Shown one piece after another: positions 35,730 through 43,690 of a stretch of 52,201 nucleotides of DNA. The stretch is from an uncultured Eubacteriales bacterium. GTDB taxonomy: Bacteria; Bacillota; Clostridia; Lachnospirales; Lachnospiraceae. The notes below the pieces were generated by a model that saw only the letters and a list, made by a program, of their open reading frames with translations, searched no databases and had not been told where the DNA came from. The stretch lies in NCBI GenBank assembly GCA_900314555.1, contig OMVQ01000058.1, forward strand, positions 1-52,201, read 5' to 3'. A program made the translations under genes and the position numbers. The first letter of the stretch is position 1, and each line of letters begins with the position of its first letter.

Positions 35730-36929
35730 TTATTTCATCATACTCACATCATACATATCATCGAAATAATCCTTAGTACATACGATTTTACCATTTCTGT
35801 AATATACTCTTGGCATACGTTTTCCTAAGTCACATACAACTTCATAATTAAATGTGTCACCTGCAATTTCTGCCATCTTCTCTGTTGTAATCTCTTCATT
35901 TCCTGATTTACCGATAAGAATAACTTCGTCTCCTGATGCCACACCATCTATATCAGTAACATCAACCATAAACTGGTCCATACAGATTCTTCCAAGTATG
36001 TTAGCTTTTCTGCCTCTTATTAAAACATAGCCTTTATTAGAGAGACTTCTTCGGTATCCATCTCCATATCCTACAGGAATTGTAGCTATCTTCATTGGCT
36101 TATCAGCGACGAACGTACCACCATAACTTACTTCTGTACCTGCTTCAATATCTTTAACATATACAATATGACTCTTAAGTCCTAATGCAGGTGTAAGTTT
36201 TACGGAATTCTTATCTACTTCATCAGATGGATATAATCCATACATTGCAATTCCTGCACGTACAGCATCCATATTTGCTGAATTAATCTCCATCATTGCC
36301 GCACTGTTTGAGCAATGTTTCACAGGTATATGTATACCCTCTTCTTCAAGTCTGTCTGTGAAATTCTTAAATCTCTCAAACTGTTTCATTGTCTTAGACT
36401 TATCTGTCTCATCTGCTGTCGCAAAATGTGTAAATATTCCCTCGATTTCAACATTATCAAGCTTATTTATCTTCTTAATGGTATCAATACTTTCTTCACA
36501 ATCTTTAAAACCGATTCTGCTCATTCCGGTATCCACTTTAATATGAAGCTTTGCTATTTTACCAAGCTTCTTCGCTGCCTTAGAGGCTGCCATAGCCGAT
36601 TCCATTGTAAATACAGCAGGTCTTACATCATTTTCAACGACTCTTTCCATCTGGCTGTCATGAGTATATCCGATAACATATACAGGCTTTTTAATTCCGT
36701 TTTCTCTTAAATTAACAGCCTCATCTATCGTTGCAACCGCATACGCATCTACTAAATCATTTATTGTATAGGCTATAGGTACTGCTCCATGTCCATATCC
36801 GTCAGTTTTGATTACTGCGATTACCTTTGTTCCGGCTTTTATATTGTTCTTAAGATTTGTTACATTATTATATATAGCATCTAAATCAATTGTTACACAT
36901 ACTCTGTAATATTTTTCCATTGTATTCAT
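35730..36929 (-). CDS. alr: Alanine racemase
   Basis: A 399-residue PLP enzyme that supplies D-alanine for peptidoglycan. The cofactor Lys lies in AVIKTDGYGHGAVP (~40-53), the substrate-side region shows KLHIKVDTGMSRIGF, and the C-terminal domain carries the catalytic Tyr in PVGYGDGYRRSLSNKG and GRICMDQFMVDVTD. The start ATG at 36929 directly abuts structured repeat B, whose last bases supply the GGAG ribosome binding site. nnr lies upstream and mazF downstream. Confidence 0.96.
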   Translation of the reverse strand: MNTMEKYYRVCVTIDLDAIYNNVTNLKNNIKAGTKVIAVIKTDGYGHGAVPIAYTINDLVDAYAVATIDEAVNLRENGIKKPVYVIGYTHDSQMERVVENDVRPAVFTMESAMAASKAAKKLGKIAKLHIKVDTGMSRIGFKDCEESIDTIKKINKLDNVEIEGIFTHFATADETDKSKTMKQFERFKNFTDRLEEEGIHIPVKHCSNSAAMMEINSANMDAVRAGIAMYGLYPSDEVDKNSVKLTPALGLKSHIVYVKDIEAGTEVSYGGTFVADKPMKIATIPVGYGDGYRRSLSNKGYVLIRGRKANILGRICMDQFMVDVTDIDGVASGDEVILIGKSGNEEITTEKMAEIAGDTFNYEVVCDLGKRMPRVYYRNGKIVCTKDYFDDMYDVSMMK

Positions 36930-37076
36930 TTTTTACATTACTCCATTCCGCAGACGTTTACGTCGGAGGAATCGCGAGCTGAATTATAAATTCAGCTCTG
37001 CGATAAAGGCTAATTGTGACGCCTGCGCCACAATTAGCTGTTTAAAAAATCAACATATCAATTTGATTTTTTAAAC
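36929..37076. repeat. Structured repeat, copy B (three-hairpin element)
   Basis: It follows the same plan as copy A at 6601-6757: TTTTTTACA at the left edge, GAGCTGAATT/AATTCAGCTC (36976-36998), TGCGATAAAG, GCTAATTGTG/CACAATTAGC (37009-37038), and GTTTAAAAAATCAA/TTGATTTTTTAAAC (37040-37076). The stems are conserved in position but differ in sequence, with paired changes in the last stem. One end overlaps the nnr stop codon. The other supplies the ribosome binding site and borders the alr start. Confidence 0.75.
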
Positions 37077-38600
37077 TTCTCCATTATTTCTAAACTTTAA
37101 GATTTGTGTGATGGCATCATTAATATCTGAAGCCATCATTCCATAAGCTGATTTACTCTCTTTCGCATAATCACCAGCTAATCCATGTAAGTATACACCC
37201 ATACAAGCAGCTTCGTAAATACCTAATTTCTGTGATAACATTCCACCAATCATTCCTGATAATACATCACCGCTTCCACCTGTTGACATTCCACTGTTTC
37301 CTGATAGATTTACAGTAACATTTCCATTGTAATCGGCAATTACTGTTGTGGCATCTTTTATAACTGTTATGCAGCCATATTTCTTAGAGAAATCTCTAGC
37401 GACATCTACTATATTTTCCCTGATATCCTTACAGCTAATCTCTGTTAGTCTGGACATTTCCTTAATATGTGGTGTTATAATCACTTTGTTATGAAGTAGT
37501 TTTAATAATTCTCTGTTTTCGCTTATAACATTTAGCCCGTCCGCATCTATAACTGCATTACAATTCGAGGTAAGTACCTTTTTAATCAGGTTATTTGCTG
37601 TATCGTCAACTGATAATCCCGGTCCTGCAACTACTATTGAATTACTGTCTAAATCAAAAGCCCCCACATAATCATTGACGATAGCTTCGATAATTCTGCC
37701 CTTTACTATAGGAAGATTATCTCTATGCGTTAATACCTCTACTATGCCAGCTCCGCATCTATATGCCGCTGTCGCTGAAAGTATCGCTGCACCACACATA
37801 TTCTTCGAGCCTGCAATAACCTTTATACGTCCATAAGTTCCTTTATTAGATACAGGATTTCTCTCTGGAATAATTTGTAAATCTTCCCTTGTAAATGCAT
37901 TAAATACCTCTTCTTTATAATTCTTTCTTAAATGCTTGTATGCAAGTCCATTGAAACCAACCTGTCTTACCAGCACTTCTCCTGTATAATTCTTACCATC
38001 ACATAAGACTAAGCCTGCTTTTAATCTTCCAAATGTTACTGTCTTATATGCCTTTATGGCAACTCCCATAGCTCTTCCATTGTCTGAATTAAGTCCACTA
38101 GGACAATCAATTGCAATTACCTTTATCTTACTTTCGTTAATTTCATTAATAATATCTGCAAACAAGCCACTTACATCTCTTGATAATCCTATTCCAAATA
38201 TAGCATCAACAATTAATTCGCCATCTGCAATTAAATCTTTAAATTGCTCTTTACCTTCTACATGAATAATATTCATTCCTATATTCTGTAAAATACCATA
38301 TTGTATATTGAATTCTTCACTTGCCTTTGCCATATTTCCAATGATGCCAACGCAGATATCTGATTTGTTAATATTCGTTTCATCATATAGTATTCTTGCA
38401 AGTGCCAGTCCGTCAGCTCCATTATTACCAACACCACATATAATCTTAACTTTATTATATTTATTCTGCTCACATATTTCTATCACACATTCACTGACTG
38501 CCATGGCAGCTCTCTCCATAAGAACTAATGATGGTATCTTAAGCTCATTAATACAATAATTATCAACGATTTTACTTGCTTTTCCGGTTAATACTTCCAT
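37071..38600 (-). CDS. nnr: Bifunctional NAD(P)H-hydrate epimerase / ADP-dependent dehydratase
   Basis: A 509-residue fusion. The N-terminal YjeF_N epimerase part (~1-220) shows GVGNNGADGLALARILYDE and DAIFGIGLSRDVSG. The C-terminal ribokinase-like dehydratase part (~230-509) shows VIAGSKNMCGAAILSATAAY, AGPGLS, and the ADP/active-site LSGNSGMSTGGSGDVLSGMIG. The two activities repair hydrated NADH and NADPH. It overlaps the acpS gene by 29 bp, so the two are cotranscribed, as in many Firmicutes. Confidence 0.95.
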   Translation of the reverse strand: MEVLTGKASKIVDNYCINELKIPSLVLMERAAMAVSECVIEICEQNKYNKVKIICGVGNNGADGLALARILYDETNINKSDICVGIIGNMAKASEEFNIQYGILQNIGMNIIHVEGKEQFKDLIADGELIVDAIFGIGLSRDVSGLFADIINEINESKIKVIAIDCPSGLNSDNGRAMGVAIKAYKTVTFGRLKAGLVLCDGKNYTGEVLVRQVGFNGLAYKHLRKNYKEEVFNAFTREDLQIIPERNPVSNKGTYGRIKVIAGSKNMCGAAILSATAAYRCGAGIVEVLTHRDNLPIVKGRIIEAIVNDYVGAFDLDSNSIVVAGPGLSVDDTANNLIKKVLTSNCNAVIDADGLNVISENRELLKLLHNKVIITPHIKEMSRLTEISCKDIRENIVDVARDFSKKYGCITVIKDATTVIADYNGNVTVNLSGNSGMSTGGSGDVLSGMIGGMLSQKLGIYEAACMGVYLHGLAGDYAKESKSAYGMMASDINDAITQILKFRNNGEV

Positions 38601-38970
38601 TCTCTACTCCTCCATTTCTGCTTTCGGCAACTGCCATTGTCATAACCAAATCGTCTGTATCCGAGATACTTACAAATATTTTATCGATTCCTAAGCTGTC
38701 ACTAATTTTCTTCGCTTCACCATACAGATTTACATACGGCTTTCCTAATTCATCTCTAAGGACTTCTATATCTTTTCCGTTAAAACCCCTGAAGCCTGTT
38801 CCAAATGCCTTAGAAACAGCTTCTTTTACTGAGAAATTTGCCGCAAAAAAAGAAGTCCTCCCCTTTGCTTCCTCAATTTCCCTCTCTGTATAAAATTTAT
38901 CCTTAAAATGTTCTTTAAGAGCCATAAATCTCTTAATCTCAACAATATCATTTCCTATTCCTATTATCAT
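38572..38970 (-). CDS. acpS: Holo-[acyl-carrier-protein] synthase
   Basis: A 132-residue phosphopantetheinyl transferase. It begins IIGIGNDIVEIKRF with the Mg-binding Asp, and carries AANFSVKEAVSKAFGTGFRGF with the Glu-Lys pair. It activates ACP for fatty acid synthesis. It overlaps the upstream coiled-coil gene by 4 bp (ATGA) and nnr downstream. Confidence 0.95.
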   Translation of the reverse strand: MIIGIGNDIVEIKRFMALKEHFKDKFYTEREIEEAKGRTSFFAANFSVKEAVSKAFGTGFRGFNGKDIEVLRDELGKPYVNLYGEAKKISDSLGIDKIFVSISDTDDLVMTMAVAESRNGGVENGSINRKSK

Positions 38971-39611
38971 TTCTCCTCCTTGAACTTGTTCTTATCATAA
39001 TTATGTTCTCTGTCAAATATCTCCATAACTTCATGACCTAACATATCATGCATATATCCGTAAATGCTGTTATTCTCATCTGTTTTATCCTGCTTAATTA
39101 CTACATTTCTCTTAAGCTGTATTCTCGTCTTATCAATCCATTCGCCCAAAGCTTCTATCTGCATTTCATTGTTGCTGAGACGGCTGTAACAGTTCTCAAT
39201 ACTTTCCATAAGTAATTCTTCATTTACTTTCATAAGTCTGTATGGCAACTGATATTTCTCATTCTCAAGTTCAGTATTCTTATTATTAATATCTTCAATT
39301 AATTTTCTGCTCGCATCAAGCTTCTTCTGTCTTAGCTTCTCGTTCTCGTCATCTGTTTCTTCCATATTATCTACGATTTCTTTCATAAGCTTCTTCTTAA
39401 GCCCCACAAGACTCTTAATCTCTCTTGATACGCCGCTTTCCCTTTTCACAAGGTTCATAACTTCTTTCTCAAGCTTCTTAATCCTTGGTGTCTTTAAATT
39501 ATCCGGAAATAACTGATGCCATCTGTTATCTAATGGCAAAATCGGAATCTTCTTTAAGTCTACTAAATTTTCAAAATTTTCATATGAACTTTCTGTCTCT
39601 TTTTTAGCCAT
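38967..39611 (-). CDS. Coiled-coil protein of unknown function
   Basis: A 214-residue, highly charged and soluble protein with no membrane segment. After an N-terminal part (NLVDLKKIPILPLDNRWHQL) nearly all of ~45-180 looks like heptad-bearing coiled coil (KKLEKEVMNLVKRESG, LRQKKLDASRKLIED, NKNTELENEKYQLP). The end (YGYMHDMLGHEVMEIFD) looks folded. I do not recognise a named family. It sits 29 bp after rex and overlaps acpS by 4 bp, so it is a fixed member of this operon. Its WHQLFPD segment could be useful in profile searches. Confidence 0.8.
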   Translation of the reverse strand: MAKKETESSYENFENLVDLKKIPILPLDNRWHQLFPDNLKTPRIKKLEKEVMNLVKRESGVSREIKSLVGLKKKLMKEIVDNMEETDDENEKLRQKKLDASRKLIEDINNKNTELENEKYQLPYRLMKVNEELLMESIENCYSRLSNNEMQIEALGEWIDKTRIQLKRNVVIKQDKTDENNSIYGYMHDMLGHEVMEIFDREHNYDKNKFKEEK

Positions 39612-39640
39612 TGTTACCTCCTATATGCACATAAGGATTA

Positions 39641-40279
39641 TTACATATCATTTTCAGTTCTTGTAAGATTGTATGATAACTGCATAAGACTCTCTGATAA
39701 ATGTACATTTTCAACGACAATATTCTTAGGCAGATTAAGGTCTGTATGAGCAAAATTCCATATTGCCCTGACACCACATTCTGCAAGCTTCTCAGCTACT
39801 TTTACTGCCTCTGCCTTAGGTATGGCAAGTGTTGCAATGTCAATCTTATTATCCTTAGCAAATTCTTCTAAATTATCCATAGACTGAACAGCTACACCTC
39901 TGACTTCCTTACCTATTAGTTCAGGATTCTTGTCAAACAATCCTATAAGAACAAAGCCTCTTTTCTCAAAATTAGCATAATTAGCAAGTGCTCTTCCAAG
40001 GTTACCAGCACCGATAATAATCATATTATGCTGCTTGTCAACTCCAAGTATCTTACCGATTTCAACATACAGGTACTTGACGTTATATCCATATCCCTGT
40101 TGTCCGAAGCCGCCGAAATTATTCAGATCCTGTCTTATCTGCGAAGCTGTTACGTTCATCTTCTTACTAAGTTCGCCTGATGAGATTCTTTCGACACCCG
40201 ACTCCATTATTTCTCCTAAATATCTGTAATATCTTGGCAGTCTTCCGATAACTGCTTTAGAGATACTATTCTTAACCAT
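39641..40279 (-). CDS. rex: Redox-sensing transcriptional repressor Rex
   Basis: A 212-residue protein of exact family length. It has an N-terminal winged helix (KAVIGRLPRYYRYLGEI, SGELSKKMNVTASQIRQDL), NNFGGFGQQGYGYNV linking to a Rossmann NADH-binding domain with MIIIGAGNLGRALANY, and the C-terminal swapped helix. Rex represses fermentation and NADH-oxidation genes when NAD+ is high. It is the first gene of the minus-strand run and divergent from the ABC-F gene. I saw no clear Rex box in the 289-bp gap between them. Confidence 0.96.
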   Translation of the reverse strand: MVKNSISKAVIGRLPRYYRYLGEIMESGVERISSGELSKKMNVTASQIRQDLNNFGGFGQQGYGYNVKYLYVEIGKILGVDKQHNMIIIGAGNLGRALANYANFEKRGFVLIGLFDKNPELIGKEVRGVAVQSMDNLEEFAKDNKIDIATLAIPKAEAVKVAEKLAECGVRAIWNFAHTDLNLPKNIVVENVHLSESLMQLSYNLTRTENDM

Positions 40280-40568
40280 AATTCACCATCCAATTCCGTT
40301 CTGATTTCAATTCACTGATTTAATACATTAAATTTACTAAATTATTAGAATTATAACACATCTTTGATAAAAATTAAACAAAGTAACTAAACTTTTTTCT
40401 CTCATTTAACATCTTTTTTAATATCTTCATAGACAACTTTACAAAAATCGTTTATATTTAGTAGTAAACGTTAAAAATTCTATTTTAAAATATTGCTTTA
40501 ATATATATAAAATATATAAGACTTATTTAAAAATTTGGTTTAGATTAGTTTAGATTGGTGAGGTAATT

Positions 40569-42479
40569 ATGATTTTAGCATGTAGTAACATAAGTAAAAG
40601 TTTTGACAGTAAGGTTATATTAGATAACTGCTCATTTCATGCAGAAGATAGAGAGAAAGTTGCAATAGTCGGAATTAATGGTGCGGGTAAATCTACACTA
40701 TTTAAGATAATTACAGGAGAATTAAAGCCTGATGACGGGATTGTAACCGTAGCTAAGAATAAAACTCTTGCATATTTATCACAGCACCCTGATGTAGCAG
40801 GCGAGCATACTATCTACGAGGAAATGTTAGATGTCAAAAAAGACATTATAGAAATGGAGAGTACAATCCGTTCCTTAGAAGCTGAAATGAAAACTACCGA
40901 GGGTAAAGAATTAGAAAAACTTCTTGAAAGCTATTCTAAATTAACACATACTTTCGAATTAAATGACGGATATGCTTATAAGAGTGAGATTACAGGTGTC
41001 TTAAAGGGCTTAGGCTTCGCAGAGGAAGATTTTGACAGAAAGATATCAACTCTGTCAGGCGGACAGAAAACACGAGTATTCTTAAGTAAGATTCTGTTAT
41101 CTAAGCCTGATATAATATTATTAGACGAGCCTACTAACCACTTAGACCTTAACTCAATCGCATGGTTAGAGGGCTTCTTAAGCAATTACAAAGGTGCCGT
41201 TATCATAATCTCCCATGACCGTTATTTCCTTGATAAAATCGTAACTAAAGTTGTAGAGATAGAGAATACAAAATGTACTACATATAATGGTAATTATAGC
41301 GATTATGCCACTAAGAAAGCCTCTTTAAGAGAAGCTGAACTTAAGAAATATCTTAATCAGCAGCAGGAAATCAAGCATCAGAAAGAAGTTATCGAGAAAC
41401 TCAAATCATTTAATCGCGAAAAATCAATTAAAAGAGCTGAAAGTCGTGAAAAACAGCTAAATAAAATCGAGGTTGTAGAAAAGCCAAAATATATTGATGA
41501 TGAAATGCATCTTAAATTAACTCCAAGGATTACAAGTGGTAAAGATGTATTATCGGTAGAAAATCTTTCTAAATCTTTTGGTGATAACCACCTTTTCTCA
41601 GATATTAACTTTGAAATCAAACGTGGCGAAAAAGTCAGTATCATCGGTAATAACGGTACAGGCAAGACTACAATCTTAAAAATCATTAATGGAATAATCG
41701 ATGCCGACAGCGGTTCTACTAAATTAGGCAGTAAAGTTGAAATCGGATACTACGACCAGGAACATCACGTTTTAACTATGGAAAATACTTTGTTTGAAGA
41801 AATCTCAGATGCATATCCTGATATGACTAATACAGAGATTCGTAATGTATTGGCAGCATTTTTATTTACCGGTGATGATGTATTTAAGCAGATTAAAGAC
41901 TTAAGTGGTGGAGAACGTGGACGTGTTTCACTTGCAAAACTTATGTTATCAAATGCTAACTTCCTTATTCTTGATGAGCCTACGAACCATTTAGATATTA
42001 CATCTAAGGAAATCCTTGAAAATGCGATTAACAGTTATGAGGGTACCATTCTCTATGTATCCCACGACCGATATTTCATAAATAAGACCGCTGGCAGAAT
42101 TATAGAACTGACTAATAATAAGATTGTAAATTATATAGGAAATTATGATTATTATCTTGAGAAGAAAGCTGAATTAACAGCTATATACGCTGCACCTGAA
42201 ATCACCGAAACCAAAGACACTTCTTCTGTTTCTTCTTCTAAAGCTGACTGGCAGACTATGAAAGATGAACAGGCTAAGCTTCGTAAAAAACAAAATGAAT
42301 TAAAGAAAACTGAAGAACGCATAAACGAACTTGAAGAAAAGAATAATGCACTTTCAGAAGAAATGAACAATCCTGATATTGCTTCTGATGTCGGCAAATT
42401 AATGGAGATTACTAAAGAAATCGAAGCCGTTAATAGTGAACTTGAGAAGCTATACGAATTATGGGAAACACTTGTATAA
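40569..42479 (+). CDS. ABC-F family ATPase (YdiF/Uup-like)
   Basis: A 636-residue protein with two ABC cassettes in one chain and no membrane domain. Cassette 1 has GINGAGKST, LSGGQKTRVFLSK and DEPTNHLDL; cassette 2 has GNNGTGKTT, LSGGERGRVSLAKLML and DEPTNHLDI. A charged linker of ~80 residues joins them. The last ~75 residues form a coiled coil (KLRKKQNELKKTEERINELEEK). ABC-F proteins bind the ribosomal E site and relieve stalling or protect against drugs; the long C-terminal coil resembles housekeeping YdiF/Uup more than resistance types. The stop codon lies at the left edge of a giant palindrome. Confidence 0.93.
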   Translation: MILACSNISKSFDSKVILDNCSFHAEDREKVAIVGINGAGKSTLFKIITGELKPDDGIVTVAKNKTLAYLSQHPDVAGEHTIYEEMLDVKKDIIEMESTIRSLEAEMKTTEGKELEKLLESYSKLTHTFELNDGYAYKSEITGVLKGLGFAEEDFDRKISTLSGGQKTRVFLSKILLSKPDIILLDEPTNHLDLNSIAWLEGFLSNYKGAVIIISHDRYFLDKIVTKVVEIENTKCTTYNGNYSDYATKKASLREAELKKYLNQQQEIKHQKEVIEKLKSFNREKSIKRAESREKQLNKIEVVEKPKYIDDEMHLKLTPRITSGKDVLSVENLSKSFGDNHLFSDINFEIKRGEKVSIIGNNGTGKTTILKIINGIIDADSGSTKLGSKVEIGYYDQEHHVLTMENTLFEEISDAYPDMTNTEIRNVLAAFLFTGDDVFKQIKDLSGGERGRVSLAKLMLSNANFLILDEPTNHLDITSKEILENAINSYEGTILYVSHDRYFINKTAGRIIELTNNKIVNYIGNYDYYLEKKAELTAIYAAPEITETKDTSSVSSSKADWQTMKDEQAKLRKKQNELKKTEERINELEEKNNALSEEMNNPDIASDVGKLMEITKEIEAVNSELEKLYELWETLV

Positions 42480-43020
42480 TATATAAATACTCAGACCTTT
42501 CTCATACAAAATAGAATTAAATTATCTGTATTAAGTAAATTTGCATATATAAATATCGAACTTTTGTAAGAATTGCTAATTTGTAGATATCTTTTTTGGC
42601 TCTTACGATTATTTATGTTCATTCAATGCCATACACTTAAACCGATGTGTCCGTCTATGTCACACACTTGATTTATGACGTATCGTGTGAGAGTTAATGC
42701 CGCCTGATGCAAAAGGTCGGTGCAGTAAATCACCGTTCAAGCGGAGCGCGTTTGATTAACTGCACCGTAATAACCTCTGCAGAAGGCGGCATTTACTCTC
42801 ACTAGATAAAGGAAATATGAAAGCGTGTGTCATAGACGGACATCTCGGTTTAAATGTATGTCTGTTGAATGTACACAAAATTTGAGCCAAAAAAAGATAT
42901 CTTACAAATTTACGCAATTACTTACAAGGAGTTTCGATATTTATATATCAAATTTACTTTAACAGATAAATATAAACTACATTTGTATGAGCAAGTTCTG
43001 AGTATTATATATTCTACAAT
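42471..43020. repeat. Giant imperfect palindrome (~550 bp) filling the abcF/gntR gap
   Basis: The whole region between the two convergent genes, including their last codons, is one inverted repeat with arms of ~260-270 nt. Matching pairs from the outside in: CTTGTATAATATATAA/TATATATTCTACAA; CTCATACAAA/TTTGTATGAG; TTATCTG..AAGTAAATTTG/CAAATTTACTT..CAGATAA; ATATATAAATATCGAA/TTCGATATTTATAT; GATATCTTTTTTGGCTC/GAGCCAAAAAAAGATATC; AAACCGA.GTCCGTCTATG and its complement; GTGAGAG..ATGCCGCC/GGCGGCAT..CTCTCAC; and the central 48-nt hairpin. No protein-coding frame is convincing. A transcript from either side would fold into one long hairpin. Confidence 0.9.
42719..42766. repeat. 48-nt hairpin repeat, copy 1 (centre of the giant palindrome)
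   Basis: GGTGCAGTAAATCA pairs with TGATT.ACTGCACC, and the inner CGTTC pairs with GAGCG. The same element, inverted, lies at 46468-46515. Confidence 0.85.
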
Positions 43021-43682
43021 AATTTATGGGCTTCGATATTCTTTATCGTATTCTTCATATGAAGAATCGCCAATTCTTCTGCTCTATCCTTATCCTTAGC
43101 TTTTATTGCTTCAACGATATCTTTGTGTTCTTTAATTGAAGCACATACTCTTTCATCTGAAGATAAGGTTTTCTTTCTTATTATTTCTAAATAGTGATGG
43201 AAATCTGACAATGTCTTATATAACATTTTACTGTCAGCCATCTCATATAGCAATTCATGAAATTCATTATCAAGTTCTAATACTTTATCAAATTTTTTCT
43301 TTGCATAGTGAAATTCTGACAAGTCTGAAATCTCTTCGAGTCTTGAAATATTTTCGTCTGTAGCATTTTTAGTAGCCCATCTTGCACATAAGCCCTCTAA
43401 TCTGGCTCTCATCTCATATATATCTTTTAAATCTTTTTTACTGATTCCAATAACATATGCACCTTTATTAGGTATAATGCTTACAAGACCCTCGAATTCT
43501 AGCTGTCTTAGTGCTTCACGAACCGGAGTTCTGCTAACTCCTAATTCTGCACCGATTGTCATTTCCCTTAACTCATCATTTTCCTTATATTTACCGGATA
43601 AAATATCTTCTCTCAGACGGTTAAATACCCTGCCTTGAAGTGAATATTTATCACTTACTTTAATCTGACCATCTTTATCCAT
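43014..43682 (-). CDS. GntR-family regulator with FCD domain
   Basis: A 222-residue protein. The winged helix (~10-75) shows VFNRLREDILSGKYKEND, LGVSRTPVREALRQLEFEGL and VSIIPNKGAYVIG. The FCD effector domain (~85-215) shows DLKDIYEMRARLEG, LDNEFHELLYEMADS and IKEHKDIVEAIKAKD, with the His residues that bind metal and a carboxylate ligand. It lies 8 bp downstream of the citrate synthase-like gene, so it is cotranscribed and probably autoregulated through the palindrome at 45145-45168. FCD members often sense organic acids, which fits citrate or a related acid. Confidence 0.93.
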   Translation of the reverse strand: MDKDGQIKVSDKYSLQGRVFNRLREDILSGKYKENDELREMTIGAELGVSRTPVREALRQLEFEGLVSIIPNKGAYVIGISKKDLKDIYEMRARLEGLCARWATKNATDENISRLEEISDLSEFHYAKKKFDKVLELDNEFHELLYEMADSKMLYKTLSDFHHYLEIIRKKTLSSDERVCASIKEHKDIVEAIKAKDKDRAEELAILHMKNTIKNIEAHKLL

Positions 43683-43690
43683 TAACTATA

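Noticed and set aside
40280..40568. Rex operator in the rex/abcF divergent gap
   Set aside because: No TTGTGA-N-TCACAA-like site could be found by eye.
42471..43020. Group II intron or IS element as explanation of the giant palindrome
   Set aside because: No reverse transcriptase or transposase frame, and no direct-repeat target duplication was seen at its ends.
42869..43099. Plus-strand open frame of 76 codons in the abcF/gntR gap
   Set aside because: It lies in one arm of the giant palindrome and overlaps the end of gntR on the other strand; composition follows the repeat, with no ribosome binding site.
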